From positions 3,892,838 through 3,956,837 of the forward strand of contig NZ_CP100350.1 in NCBI RefSeq assembly GCF_024204685.1: a stretch of DNA of 64,000 nt, given 5' to 3'. Positions 18,251-27,338 of this stretch are shown here, one piece after another. The notes below the pieces were generated by a model. The model was not told where the DNA came from. It searched no databases and worked only from the letters and a program-made list of their open reading frames with translations. Numbering within the stretch: the first letter of the stretch is position 1; each line of letters opens with the position of its first letter. Origin of the DNA: Gilvimarinus sp. DA14 (GTDB lineage: Bacteria; Pseudomonadota; Gammaproteobacteria; Pseudomonadales; Cellvibrionaceae). The translations under genes and the position numbers were made by a program.

Positions 18251-19477
18251 TTACGGCGCGAGTACTGGAGTGCTCCAGGGTATCCAGCGCTCGCGCTCCG
18301 CGTTAAATTCGCCGTCGCTTTCCCATACATTGGTCTCGGTGTTTTGTTGCAATAAAAAGCGTTCGACAAAGGCGTTAATCGCCGGTTTTTGTGACTCGGG
18401 AACCTGGCAGTGCTGGTGCCCACCAATTTGAGTCATGCCTATATTATTATCCGCTCCCAGCGCCCGATATATCTCCCGCGCTGCCAGCGCTGATACGTAA
18501 GCGCTTTGATTGCCCAACCATTCCATATCGGTGTTTTCCAATAACAGCAGCCCCCGTGGCGCCACTAGTCCCATCAACTGGTGATTGTCGACGGGTAGCT
18601 TACTGACGCTCTCCGCAAAGCGCGCAAAATCTTTTTTAAGCCAAGTGTTCTCGGTCACAATTTGCCGCGCGGTCTGAACATTGTCACCGGTGGCTAACTG
18701 CGCATCAGACACTCGCCAGGAGGCAGTGCCCCCCGCGCCACTTTCCTGAATAATGGACAGAGCAAGGCGTTCATCCAGGGCGGCACTTACCAGTGCGCCT
18801 TTGCCGTTGCGCGAGCAACCGGTAATACCCAGGCTGTTGGTATTTATTTGGTTTCCTTGAGTTTGCTGCAAGCCGTCTATCAACCGACTAACGCCCCAGG
18901 CCCAGGCAACCGTTGAGGCGGCAGAATGATCCTCGCCAAACAACGCATAGAACTTGCCCTTGCCCCGGCTACTGGCATCGTGTTGTTCGCCCAGCTCGTC
19001 GTTGGGAAAATTGATAATCGCGATCCCCTGTTGTAGCAGTGCCTGGTTATCCAAAAAAGATCGACCTACAGCGATAATGGCCGGATAGGGTGGTTTGCCC
19101 GCAGAGGGTAGGGTGATTTCTGCGGTGTAAGCGATTCGCTTTGTGCCTTTAGTGACGTTGATGGTTATTGAGCGCGCGTTGACTTGGGCGCTGACTCCGC
19201 CCTGGGGGGCGGGCTTTTCGCCGTACACCCAGTGTTGTAGTTGTTCGCTTAAATAGGCTCTTTGACAGCGCCATTGTCGGGTGTGGCTGATTCGCTCACC
19301 GTGTGGGGTTAGAAACGGATCCGGCAGGGCAGAGATGGCGGTTAAGCTCTGATAGTCAGTGGCGGCTAGCACCGAGCAGTCGCCACTTGAGTCTTCTTTC
19401 AGCGGCGCAGCTTGCGTGGCGAAGCTTGCTAGCAGCATGCAAAAAACGCCTGCGCGGATAGATTGTCCGATTGCCAT
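18251..19477 (-). CDS. Glucuronoyl esterase-like hydrolase, family CE15
   Basis: A 408-residue secreted alpha/beta hydrolase with signal peptide ending TQA (residue 23). The CE15 nucleophile motif GCSRNGKGA is at 220-228 (Ser222), the oxyanion and acid region SIIQESGAGG at 241-250, and the catalytic His in GGHQHCQVP near 356. CE15 enzymes hydrolyse esters between lignin alcohols and 4-O-methyl-glucuronate side chains of xylan. It is divergent from a GH43 gene, with about 190 bases between them, which suggests joint control of xylan side-chain attack. Family assignment is firm; the natural ester is inferred. Confidence 0.9.
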   Translation of the reverse strand: MAIGQSIRAGVFCMLLASFATQAAPLKEDSSGDCSVLAATDYQSLTAISALPDPFLTPHGERISHTRQWRCQRAYLSEQLQHWVYGEKPAPQGGVSAQVNARSITINVTKGTKRIAYTAEITLPSAGKPPYPAIIAVGRSFLDNQALLQQGIAIINFPNDELGEQHDASSRGKGKFYALFGEDHSAASTVAWAWGVSRLIDGLQQTQGNQINTNSLGITGCSRNGKGALVSAALDERLALSIIQESGAGGTASWRVSDAQLATGDNVQTARQIVTENTWLKKDFARFAESVSKLPVDNHQLMGLVAPRGLLLLENTDMEWLGNQSAYVSALAAREIYRALGADNNIGMTQIGGHQHCQVPESQKPAINAFVERFLLQQNTETNVWESDGEFNAERERWIPWSTPVLAP

Positions 19478-19603
19478 AATCGATTCCTGGGTTGTTTATT
19501 GTTATCGGATGAATCCGTTATAGCGGCTATCTTGCCTTTATATGGTTCTTGTGACAATAAGGGGCGGGCCTAATGAGAAGTTTGTAACTGCTGTGGCGTT
19601 TAT

Positions 19604-19619
19604 GGTCTCAATTGTATTA
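19604..19619 (+). promoter_or_regulatory. GGTCTCA-ATTGTATTA motif shared with the second GH43 gene
   Basis: GGTCTCA (19604-19610) is followed directly by ATTGTATTA (19611-19619) and an AT-rich stretch, about 67 bases before the GH43 start. The same two words precede the other GH43 gene (46349-46380, minus strand). It may be a regulator site or part of the promoter. No regulator is identified. Confidence 0.3.
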
Positions 19620-19670
19620 TTATATTTTCAATTTATCGTTTTTATAAGAATAGTAAGTAGGAGAATATTC

Positions 19671-21068
19671 ATGTCCATCTGTTTTAAGCGTACTTTAAGC
19701 GCTGCCCTAATCGGTCTGGCGAGCGCTGGCGCTCTAGCTGATAACCCCACCATTACCGAGCGCTTTAGCGCAGACCCCGCCGCCATTGTTCACGACGGCA
19801 AAGTCTATTTGTATGTGGGCCACGACGAGGCGGCAGAGGACGGTGATTTTTTTGTTCTGCGCGAGTGGAACATTTATTCATCCACCGATCTGGAAAACTG
19901 GACCTTAGAAGGCGAAGTGCCGCGCACTATTTTCGAGTGGGCCGAGGCGGATTCAGCCTGGGCGTCTCAGGCGGTGGAGCACGACGGCAAATTCTACTGG
20001 TACACCACCGTGCGCGGGGTAGACCCGGAAGACGAGCTGGGTGGTTACACCCTGGGGGTCGCGGTATCGGACGACCCGGTCACGGGCTGGAAAGACGCGC
20101 TGGGTAAGCCCATGCTAAACCCCAACGAAACCGACCCCGCACCACACATGATTGAGCACAGCCACAGTTGGGACGATATTGACCCCTCGGTGTTTATCGA
20201 TGACGACGGCGAGGCTTATCTTTATTGGGGTAATTCGCACCTGTACTACGCCAAGCTCGCCGACAATATGATCGAGTTCGATGGCGAGATTCACAAGGTC
20301 GAGATTCAGAACATGCCCGGCACCTTTACCGAGGCGCCCTGGGTGCACGAGAAAAACGGCACCTATTATTTAACCTTCGCCATGAACTACCCCGAGGAGC
20401 TGGCCTATGCCACCAGCGACAGCCCCACCGGCCCCTGGGAGTTTCAGGCGGTGATTATGGATACCCTGGAAGACAGTGGCACCAGCCACCAGGCGATTTT
20501 AGAGTTTGAAGGCGATGATTACTTTATCTACCACACCGCAGCTTTGCCCACCGGCGGCAACTTCCGCCGCTCGGTATCCATCGAGCACTTAAACTACAAC
20601 CCGGACGGCAGCATTCAGAAAATTACCCCCACGGCATCGGGCATTACCCACGCCGCCCAGGCGCTGCAAAGCGCGGCGGATATGGACGAGTACCTGCGCT
20701 ACGGCGACGATGCTTCGGTATCTTTGGAGGAGCTGAACGCCGACGATCGCTGGAACTTCCAGTGGCACTTAGCGGCGCTGGTAGAAGGCGACAACACGGT
20801 CTCCTTCCAGCCGGAAACCCGCATGGGCTACTATCTGAGCAACCAGGACGGCGAGCTGAGCATCGAGCGTCACGATGGCACAGATGCTTTCGCCCGCAGC
20901 GCCACCTTCACGCAAGTGGACGGCCTGGCCGGGCAGGGCAGCTCTTACCGTTTGCTGGATGACAGCTCGGTATACCTGATGACCCATGGCGACAGCCTGA
21001 CCCTGGGCAAGCCCGGCACCACCGCCGAGCGCAAGGCGGCGAGCTTTATGGCGATGCCGGTGGAGTAA
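19671..21068 (+). CDS. Secreted GH43 glycoside hydrolase with AbfB-like C-terminal domain
   Basis: A 465-residue exported enzyme with signal peptide SAALIGLASAGALA. The GH43 five-bladed propeller triad is Asp35 (FSADPAAIVHDGK), Asp171 (WDDIDPSVFIDDDG) and Glu221 (GTFTEAPWVHEKNG). From about residue 325, repeated segments such as EYLRYGDDASVSL, YYLSNQDGELSIERHDG and YRLLDDSSVYLMTHGD look like an AbfB/CBM42-type arabinose-binding beta-trefoil. Such enzymes are mostly alpha-L-arabinofuranosidases or beta-xylosidases. ATG 19671 has AGGAGA upstream; an in-frame ATG at 19542 would add a hydrophobic stretch with no good ribosome site. A strong terminator follows. Confidence 0.9.
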   Translation: MSICFKRTLSAALIGLASAGALADNPTITERFSADPAAIVHDGKVYLYVGHDEAAEDGDFFVLREWNIYSSTDLENWTLEGEVPRTIFEWAEADSAWASQAVEHDGKFYWYTTVRGVDPEDELGGYTLGVAVSDDPVTGWKDALGKPMLNPNETDPAPHMIEHSHSWDDIDPSVFIDDDGEAYLYWGNSHLYYAKLADNMIEFDGEIHKVEIQNMPGTFTEAPWVHEKNGTYYLTFAMNYPEELAYATSDSPTGPWEFQAVIMDTLEDSGTSHQAILEFEGDDYFIYHTAALPTGGNFRRSVSIEHLNYNPDGSIQKITPTASGITHAAQALQSAADMDEYLRYGDDASVSLEELNADDRWNFQWHLAALVEGDNTVSFQPETRMGYYLSNQDGELSIERHDGTDAFARSATFTQVDGLAGQGSSYRLLDDSSVYLMTHGDSLTLGKPGTTAERKAASFMAMPVE

Positions 21069-21082
21069 GTAGAAGAGTCTGA

Positions 21083-21119
21083 CGTCTGACGTCGGACGTC
21101 CGATGTCAGACGCTTTTTT
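21083..21119 (+). terminator. Rho-independent terminator built from GTCTGAC-type repeats
   Basis: GTCTGACGTCGGAC (21084-21097) pairs with GTCCGATGTCAGAC (21098-21111) with one G-T pair; C21083 and G21112 extend the stem to 15 bp. T-run at 21114-21119. It lies 15 bases after the GH43 stop. Confidence 0.85.
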
Positions 21120-21181
21120 GTTGTGTGTCACCATTTTTGACTCCTTTCGAGAAGCCATACAACAAAGCACAATTGTCGTTC

Positions 21182-21215
21182 AGCGTCTGACGTCAGACAT
21201 TCGACTTCAGACGCT
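21182..21215. repeat. GTCTGAC palindromic repeat, second copy
   Basis: AGCGTCTGA (21182-21190) is inverted as TCAGACGCT (21207-21215), and GTCTGACGTCAGAC (21185-21198) is itself a palindrome. It shares its words with the terminators at 21083 and 42770. It lies just upstream of the mdh promoter and has no T-run. Confidence 0.65.
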
Positions 21216-21228
21216 CCCCCTCCAATAG

Positions 21229-21256
21229 ATGAAATTTTTTCTCAATAGCCTATAAT
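21229..21256 (+). promoter_or_regulatory. Probable mdh promoter
   Basis: A perfect -10 TATAAT (21251-21256) with ATGAAA (21229-21234) at a 16-base spacing. Transcription from here would give mdh a leader of about 175 bases. The leader holds several GC-rich hairpins, for example GCTCAG-C-CTGAGC at 21293-21305. The rest of the gap 21069-21436 holds the two palindromes listed separately and no gene. Confidence 0.6.
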
Positions 21257-21436
21257 ACCCGCCCGTCGCCGTGCTGCGGATTTATCCCGCATGCTCAGCC
21301 TGAGCCGATACCGGAGCCCACCGCGCTTTGGGAAGTGGGGTTCAGGCGGGTCTGTCAATTCACAGTAGCGGTTCTAACCTAATAACAGGCGGGCAGCGGC
21401 CATCCCGCGGCCACCTGCAAACTACGGAGATCTATC

Positions 21437-22417
21437 GTGAAAGCACCCGTTCGAGTTACCGTCACCGGCGCCGCTGGTCAAATCAGCTACTCACTTCTGT
21501 TCCGCATCGCCTCTGGCGCCATGCTGGGTGAAGACCAGCCTGTGATTCTGCAACTGCTGGAAATTACGCCCGCTCTGGAAGCGCTTAAAGGCGTAGCCAT
21601 GGAGCTGGACGACTGCGCTTTCCCGCTGCTGGCTGGTATGGTTTGCACCGACGACCCCAATGTGGCTTTTAAAGACACCGATTACGCTCTGCTGGTAGGC
21701 GCGCGTCCTCGCGGCCCGGGCATGGAGCGTAAAGATCTGCTGTCGGCCAACGCCGAAATTTTCTCCGTACAGGGTAAAGCGATTAACGATCACGCCTCGC
21801 GCGACGTTAAAGTGCTGGTCGTGGGTAACCCCGCCAACACCAACGCCCTGATTGCCCAGCGCAATGCGCCGGACATTAACCCCCGTCAGTTCACCGCAAT
21901 GATGCGTCTGGACCACAACCGCGCCCTGACTCAGCTGGCGCAGAAAGCGGGCAAAACCATTTCTGATATCAAAAACCTGGTGGTGTGGGGCAACCACTCG
22001 GCCACTCAGTACCCGGACATCCACAACGCCACTGTTGACGGTGCCGATGCCATGGGTCTGATCGATCAGGCGTGGTACGAAAACGACTTTATCCCCACCG
22101 TTCAGCAGCGCGGCGCCGCCATTATTAAAGCGCGTGGTGCGTCTTCTGCCGCTTCTGCCGCTAACGCTGCGATTGACCATATGCGCGACTGGGCCCTGGG
22201 CAGTGCCGAAGGCGATTGGGTGAGCATGGGTATCTACAGTGATGGCAGCTATGGCATCGAAGAAGGCCTGATCTACTCTTTCCCTTGCGTGTGTAAAAAC
22301 GGGGATTGGGAAATTGTGCAGGGCGTAGAGACCAACGACTTCTCGAAAGAGCGCATGAAAGCGACCGAGAAAGAGCTGGCCGAAGAGCGCGATGCGGTTG
22401 CACACCTGTTGCCATAA
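21437..22417 (+). CDS. mdh: Malate dehydrogenase
   Basis: Oxidises malate to oxaloacetate with NAD+ in the citric acid cycle. The 326-residue protein is of the cytosolic/MDH2 type found in many beta- and gammaproteobacteria rather than the E. coli type. The NAD-binding loop TGAAGQI is at 10-16. Substrate residues are in [25 protein letters not shown] and the catalytic histidine in [13 protein letters not shown]. The GTG start has ACGGAGA upstream. It has its own promoter and terminator and stands between carbohydrate-enzyme genes. Confidence 0.97.
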   Translation: MKAPVRVTVTGAAGQISYSLLFRIASGAMLGEDQPVILQLLEITPALEALKGVAMELDDCAFPLLAGMVCTDDPNVAFKDTDYALLVGARPRGPGMERKDLLSANAEIFSVQGKAINDHASRDVKVLVVGNPANTNALIAQRNAPDINPRQFTAMMRLDHNRALTQLAQKAGKTISDIKNLVVWGNHSATQYPDIHNATVDGADAMGLIDQAWYENDFIPTVQQRGAAIIKARGASSAASAANAAIDHMRDWALGSAEGDWVSMGIYSDGSYGIEEGLIYSFPCVCKNGDWEIVQGVETNDFSKERMKATEKELAEERDAVAHLLP

Positions 22418-22450
22418 CAGTTTGCTCCCGTGGCTTGAGATAAAGCCTGG

Positions 22451-22482
22451 AAAAAAACCCGCGTTTTTACGCGGGTTTTTTT
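22451..22482 (+). terminator. Rho-independent terminator of mdh
   Basis: CCCGCGT (22458-22464) pairs with ACGCGGG (22469-22475), flanked by A-run and followed by a T-run of seven. It can work in both directions. Confidence 0.9.
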
Positions 22483-22539
22483 ATGGTCATACGATTTACC
22501 CTTAATACCCGGCTCTTTATAATTAGTATTATAAAAATT

Positions 22540-22801
22540 TTAGGGCACCTCTATTAATCCAGAATTGTCTCTGCGCGAGTTCAAAACGTTCACTCCGCAC
22601 GGCGCTCTTCGCCGCTAATGGCCGTAGCCCTTAGCAAGAAGAGCAACACAGCGGATGGGCGTTTTGGCCGCGCCCTTCGGGGCTTTCAGGGCTTCCCGAT
22701 CTCTGTGTTGGCTTTACTCGGCGGGCAACCAGCCCGACGTCGCAAAGCCGCCTTGATCTTTGAAAGCCAGAGGCAACTCTGGATTAATAGAGGTGCCCTT
22801 A
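22540..22801. mobile_element. MITE-like non-autonomous element
   Basis: A 256-base element (22543-22798) has terminal inverted repeats GGGCACCTCTATTAATCC at both ends; 24 of the outer 25 bases match. It is flanked by TTA on both sides (22540-22542 and 22799-22801), a likely 3-base target duplication. No transposase is encoded; the internal open frame is not convincing. The ends and TTA duplication would fit mobilisation by an IS5-group transposase, but that is inference. It ends 19 bases before the start codon of the BNR_4-GH105 gene and so replaces or interrupts its promoter region. It fills most of the gap 22418-22820. Confidence 0.85.
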
Positions 22802-22820
22802 TATATAAAAAGGCGGAGCA

Positions 22821-25277
22821 ATGAAACCTACCCGAATCAAACCTATCCTGGTGCGCAGCGCCATTTTACTTGCCGTATTGCTTACGCTAATGCAGGCAAA
22901 AGCTGACGACACCGAATCAGTCCACACTGCGCGTTTAGTACCTTTAACCGCTGAAGCCTACGCCGGAAGTTCGGTCAATGTGGTTGCCGGAGCCCAGCCT
23001 TTGTACACCGATAGTGTGCACCAGTATGCGGCTTTCTATAACACTGACGCCAAGCTGGTGTTGGCCAAGCGTCGCATGGGCGAGGATGATTGGGATACTT
23101 CGGTGACGCCGTTCAGTGGCAATGTCAAAGACGCCCACAACAGCATCAGCCTAATCGTCGATGGCGAGGGCTACTTGCACCTTGCCTGGGATCATCACAA
23201 CAACCCACTCAATTACGCCGTTAGCGAGCAGCCCGGATCGCTCAGCCTCAACCGCGCGTCCATGCTGGATAATCGTCAATCCAGTGTCACCTATCCGCAA
23301 TTTTTGCGTCTGCCCTCGGGCGATTTGCTGCTGTCTTATCGAGACGGTGGCTCGGGCAAAGGGAATCTCGTCCTCAACCGCTACCACACTAAAACTGGCC
23401 AGTGGCAGCGGGTGCAGAACAATTTAATCAGCGGTGAAGGGCAGCGCAGTGCCTATTGGGATTTAACCGTCGACAGCCAGGGTGGGCTGCACCTGGCCTG
23501 GATTTGGCGCGAAACCCCCGATGTGGCCAGCAACCACGATCTGCTGTATGCCTTTTCCGCCGATGGCGGACAAACCTGGCAAAACAGCGCCGCAAAGCCC
23601 TACAAGTTGCCGATAACCGCGCAAACCGCCGAAGTCGCGGCTGCTGTCGCGCAAAAATCCAATTTAATGAATCCGCCGCGTGTGGCGACCGATCGTTTGG
23701 GTAAGCCCTACATAGTTTCTTACTGGTCCCCCGCCGAGGGGCAGCCACCGGCGTTTCATTTGGTGTACCAGAGCGATAACGGCTGGACGACTCTTAAAGG
23801 CCCCGCCGCCGGTGAAAACTTCACTTTAGCGGGCTGGGGCACTAAACGTCCGCCGATCTCGCGCGCCAGCCTGTTGATCGAGTACGATTGGGATAAAAGC
23901 TGGGCGCATATTATTTACCGCGATGATACCGCCGGTGGGCGAGTGATTATTGCCACGGCAAACGATTTAACCAAGCCCGAGTGGCACAAGCGCTTTTTAA
24001 CCGAGCAGTCGGTGGGCGCCTGGGAGCCAAATATTGACCCGGCCCAGTGGGCGCGCTTAAAGCAGGCGCATTTGCTGGTGCAAAACGTGCGACAGCTTGA
24101 TGGCGATGACAGTCGAGGTGCCGGTAGCGCCGGCGCACCGATTGATGTGCTGATGTTTAAACCCGATTGGGAGTCCCATCAGGCGCGTGAGGCGGCGGGC
24201 GACACCGCCATCGTAAAGCGCCAAGAGCCCAAGCCCATTGACCCGAGCCAGGTGAGCGAACTGGCGCAACGCGTGGCCGATTGGCAGTGGGCGAATATGC
24301 CCGATGGCTGGCACTTTCATCCTCAGGGGTGGGGCGTGTGTCCGCTGTATATCGGTATGCTGGATATGGACCCCTATCTTCCCCAGGGGCAATTACAAGA
24401 GCGGCTGGCTCAGCGTGGGCGCGAGCTAAACTTCGCCCCGCGCGATAACAACCCCTTTGATGCCGATGATTATTGTGTGTCACAGGCTTGGATTCGTCTT
24501 TATCAGGACAGTGGCGATAAAGCCATGTTGACCCCGAGCAAACAGTGGCTGGATAACATATTGCAAAATCCACCCAGCCACTCGTTGGACTGGGGCTATG
24601 GCCACAGCCGCCACCGCTGGAGCTGGAGCGATTCGCTGTTTATGGGGCCCATGGCCTGGGTGTTAATGTGGGAGGCCACGGGTGACGATAAGTATCTGGA
24701 TTTTATGAATCGCGAGTGGTGGGCCACCACCGAGCGTTTGTACCGCAGCGACATCGGTCTGTATTTTCGCGATGAGTCCTATCTGGATGTGCGCGAGCAA
24801 AACGGCAAAACCGTGCACTGGGCTCGCGGTACCTCGTGGGTGATTGCGGGGCTGGCTCAGGTACTGGAACACCTGCCGCAGGATTATCCGGATTACCCGC
24901 GTTATAAAGCCCTATTTGAGGAAATGTCGGCGGCGTTTTTGGCCGCGCAGCAGGGCGATGGCCTGTGGCGCCCCGGCTTATTGGACCCCGACACCCATAA
25001 CGCCCGAGAGACCAGCGGCAGTGGTTTTATTGCTTTCGCGTTTGCCTCGGGTATTAACCAGGGGCTATTGCCTGCCGAGACTTATTTGCCCGCCGTGCAA
25101 AAGACCTGGGCGGCGCTAACCGACAGTGTTCTGGAAAACGGCAAGCTGACTCAGGTGCAGCCGGTAGGGGCGGGGCCTCATGGCTTTGACCCGAATAATG
25201 CCGCCCCCTTTGCCAGTGGTGCCTTGTTGATGCTCGCCAGTGAGTTGATGGAGCTTACCCCTTCAGCGAGCGATTAG
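22821..25277 (+). CDS. Secreted BNR_4 propeller-GH105 fusion enzyme
   Basis: An 818-residue exported protein with a signal peptide of about 28 residues. Residues about 45-430 form a BNR_4-type beta propeller with VKDAHNSISLIVDGEGYLH, WDHHNNPLNYA (near 122-132), YPQFLRLPSGDLLLSYRDGG and HLAWIWRETPDVASNHD. This fold includes the PL24/PL25 ulvan lyases. From about 470 the protein is a GH105-like alpha/alpha barrel with WSWSDSLFMGPMAW (Asp near 603), WARGTSWVIAGLA and ETSGSGFIAFAFA. GH105 enzymes hydrolyse unsaturated uronic acids left by lyases. The fusion may therefore couple chain cleavage to removal of the unsaturated sugar. Whether the propeller is a lyase is not shown. Its 3' end overlaps the next gene tail to tail by 4 bases. 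Confidence 0.85.
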   Translation: MKPTRIKPILVRSAILLAVLLTLMQAKADDTESVHTARLVPLTAEAYAGSSVNVVAGAQPLYTDSVHQYAAFYNTDAKLVLAKRRMGEDDWDTSVTPFSGNVKDAHNSISLIVDGEGYLHLAWDHHNNPLNYAVSEQPGSLSLNRASMLDNRQSSVTYPQFLRLPSGDLLLSYRDGGSGKGNLVLNRYHTKTGQWQRVQNNLISGEGQRSAYWDLTVDSQGGLHLAWIWRETPDVASNHDLLYAFSADGGQTWQNSAAKPYKLPITAQTAEVAAAVAQKSNLMNPPRVATDRLGKPYIVSYWSPAEGQPPAFHLVYQSDNGWTTLKGPAAGENFTLAGWGTKRPPISRASLLIEYDWDKSWAHIIYRDDTAGGRVIIATANDLTKPEWHKRFLTEQSVGAWEPNIDPAQWARLKQAHLLVQNVRQLDGDDSRGAGSAGAPIDVLMFKPDWESHQAREAAGDTAIVKRQEPKPIDPSQVSELAQRVADWQWANMPDGWHFHPQGWGVCPLYIGMLDMDPYLPQGQLQERLAQRGRELNFAPRDNNPFDADDYCVSQAWIRLYQDSGDKAMLTPSKQWLDNILQNPPSHSLDWGYGHSRHRWSWSDSLFMGPMAWVLMWEATGDDKYLDFMNREWWATTERLYRSDIGLYFRDESYLDVREQNGKTVHWARGTSWVIAGLAQVLEHLPQDYPDYPRYKALFEEMSAAFLAAQQGDGLWRPGLLDPDTHNARETSGSGFIAFAFASGINQGLLPAETYLPAVQKTWAALTDSVLENGKLTQVQPVGAGPHGFDPNNAAPFASGALLMLASELMELTPSASD

Positions 25278-26404
25278 TTTACCGGCCGGTCGGAGTAGCG
25301 CACATTGCCGTCTTCGTCGGTGTATTGGTAGATGGTGTCTTCGTCGTCTTCGGTCACGGTGGCATCATCACCCGCTTGCATTTCGCGAATTCTCACCTGA
25401 CTGTCTTTTTCCAGACTGGATAAATTATCGGCGCCCTCGACAAAAATAATTTCCGCCAGTTGGTTGAATTTAGGATTAGTAATCAGCGCAATTTTATTGT
25501 CTGATTGCATCTGCGCTTTAAATTCCGGATCGTTGATAATTTCCTGTACCCGCGGGTCATCTTTCATCAACTGTACGCGCTGATAGCCAAGGGAGACTTT
25601 GCGCGCGGTTTCGCGAGCGCTGTCTTTGTTGTCTACATCAAGCCCCGACGCGGCCATCAAATGTTTCATATCCGGGTCGTTCATGAGGCGGCGAAACTCT
25701 GGGACTTTCATGAGTTCATCGACATCGCCTTTTTTCAACAGCTGTTGAGTGCGTCTGTCTTGCAACAGTTTTTGTAAGTCCGGGTTATTGGTAACGCGGT
25801 TGACACGATCCACATTGGCTACCGGGTCGGCAATAAAGGCTTCACCCAGTTGCACGCTGTTATCGCTGACGCCCGACAGTGCCATAATTGCGCCCGCCGA
25901 CTTGCTTACGGTAAGTTTCGCCGCCTTGCTCACAGGATTGTTCTGTGGTGCAGGGCTCTCGGTGGTTGCCGGGGCTGCGCTGTCGGGCTGGACGCGATCG
26001 GCTTTTAAGTCTTTAGCCGAGCTGTACACATCCAGGGTATATACCAGCAGTAAGCCGATAAACCCACCGATAATGCCGCCTATCACCAAACCACCAAAGC
26101 GCGAGGCCACCCCGGGCTTGTCTCCTCCGCCCGGTATCATGTGAGACAGTAGCCAGAACAAGAGCCGCAGCGCGACCATGGCTAGAATAAACAAGGCTAT
26201 GCCGCCGGCCAGGTATGCGGCTATACCGTCGATGGAGGTGTTGGCTTTAATCAGTGCGGCGGCATCTTTGCTGAAGTAAAACGCGGCGGCATAGGCGCCG
26301 ATAAAGCTGATGCTGCGCGAAAGCGAGCCCCAAAATCCATTAAAATAGCCGCGCACAGCAAAAAACGCGGTAATGGCAAGGAAAACAATGGTGGTTACGG
26401 CCAT
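25274..26404 (-). CDS. CvpA-like inner-membrane protein with DUF4124-like tail
   Basis: A 376-residue protein. The N-terminal 130 residues hold about four membrane helices of CvpA type (FFAVRGYFNGFWGSLSRSIS, then GGLVIGGIIGGFIGLLLVY). The rest is a long charged region with repeated short patterns of the type NDPD/NDPE-F-K (VTNNPDLQKLLQDRR, LMNDPDMKHLM, IINDPEFKAQM). It ends YQYTDEDGNVRYSDRPV, which resembles the start of DUF4124 domains. CvpA is linked to colicin V export and surface growth; the role of this version is unknown. It is divergent from rlmA. Confidence 0.75.
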   Translation of the reverse strand: MAVTTIVFLAITAFFAVRGYFNGFWGSLSRSISFIGAYAAAFYFSKDAAALIKANTSIDGIAAYLAGGIALFILAMVALRLLFWLLSHMIPGGGDKPGVASRFGGLVIGGIIGGFIGLLLVYTLDVYSSAKDLKADRVQPDSAAPATTESPAPQNNPVSKAAKLTVSKSAGAIMALSGVSDNSVQLGEAFIADPVANVDRVNRVTNNPDLQKLLQDRRTQQLLKKGDVDELMKVPEFRRLMNDPDMKHLMAASGLDVDNKDSARETARKVSLGYQRVQLMKDDPRVQEIINDPEFKAQMQSDNKIALITNPKFNQLAEIIFVEGADNLSSLEKDSQVRIREMQAGDDATVTEDDEDTIYQYTDEDGNVRYSDRPVN

Positions 26405-26486
26405 AACAGGACCCTTTTTTCGTTATCGATGACAGTGGCAGGATAATATACTACCGCACTGGCTGCGCCCAAGACTAAGGAGCTCT

Positions 26487-27290
26487 ATGTATTTATGTCC
26501 GGTGTGTAAAACGCCACTTGAAAAGCAGGCATCCACCTGGGTGTGTGAAAACCGGCACAGCTTTGATATTGCCAAAAAAGGCTACGTCAATCTGCTGCTG
26601 TCCCACAAAATGAAATCCAAAAGCCCGGGCGACAGTAAAATGATGATTCAGGCCCGCCAGGCTTTTTTATCGGCGGGGTATTATCAACCCCTGGCAAATG
26701 CGGTGGTTAAGCTAGCGCGCGAGTATGGCTTGCAGCGCATGCTGGACGCCGGTTGTGGCGAGGGTTATTACACCGCCGAATTGGCCCGCAGCGGCGTGCA
26801 AATGGCGGGTTTGGATATCTCTAAAGACGGTATCCAAGCTGCCTGCAAGCGCGATAAAAGCATTGACTGGTGTATTGGCAGCGTAAACGATTTGCCCTAC
26901 CTTAGCGGCTATTTTGATGGTGTGCTGTCGGTTTTCTGCCGCGTGGACGACGCCGAATTTCAGCGGGTGGTGCGGCCCGGTGGAGTAGTTGTTTTTGTCG
27001 GCCCCGGGGATAATCACTTGCCCAATTTGCGCGCCGGTTTATACGAGACGGTACGCCCTTACGAAAAGTCCAAACAGGCTGATTATTTGCCCTCGTTTGA
27101 ACCCTTGGCTGATGTGTCCATTAATTTTCCCGTTCGTCTCGATTCTAGCGAACAGGTGCACAACCTTTTGTGTATGACGCCGCACTATTGGAGCACCAAC
27201 CCGGCGCAGCAGCAAAGGCTGTTGAGCCAGGGCGGCTTGTGCGACAGTGCAGATATTCAAATTCGACTCTACCGCCGGCTGGCAAACTGA
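26487..27290 (+). CDS. rlmA: 23S rRNA (guanine-N1) methyltransferase RlmA
   Basis: Methylates G745 of 23S rRNA at N1 using SAM. The 267-residue protein (E. coli RlmA is 269) begins with the family's zinc finger: Cys4, Cys7, Cys20 and His24 in YLCPVCKTP and WVCENRHSFD. SAM-binding motif I DAGCGEGYY is at 87-95. The segment KKGYVNLLLSHKMKSKSPGD is characteristic of this family. Divergent from the CvpA-like gene by 82 bases. Confidence 0.94.
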   Translation: MYLCPVCKTPLEKQASTWVCENRHSFDIAKKGYVNLLLSHKMKSKSPGDSKMMIQARQAFLSAGYYQPLANAVVKLAREYGLQRMLDAGCGEGYYTAELARSGVQMAGLDISKDGIQAACKRDKSIDWCIGSVNDLPYLSGYFDGVLSVFCRVDDAEFQRVVRPGGVVVFVGPGDNHLPNLRAGLYETVRPYEKSKQADYLPSFEPLADVSINFPVRLDSSEQVHNLLCMTPHYWSTNPAQQQRLLSQGGLCDSADIQIRLYRRLAN

Positions 27291-27338
27291 GGCCAGTAGC
27301 GGTATTGTGCTTTTTATTTAAAGGAAAAGGATCTGTCA

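Noticed and set aside
19542..19670. Longer N terminus for the first GH43 protein from ATG 19542
   Set aside because: It would put a hydrophobic stretch before a complete signal peptide and covers the shared promoter motif; ATG 19671 has a good ribosome site.
21261..21436. Possible tRNA in the mdh leader
   Set aside because: GC-rich hairpins are present but there is no cloverleaf, T-loop GTTCAA-type box in the right place or CCA end.
21491..22405. 304-residue open frame antisense to mdh
   Set aside because: It lies wholly opposite a certain gene with strong codon bias, and the predicted protein has no recognisable motif.
22618..22824. 68-residue open frame inside the MITE-like element
   Set aside because: It begins and ends within or at the edge of the inverted-repeat element, has low-complexity composition and reads over the start of the next gene; no sign of a transposase.
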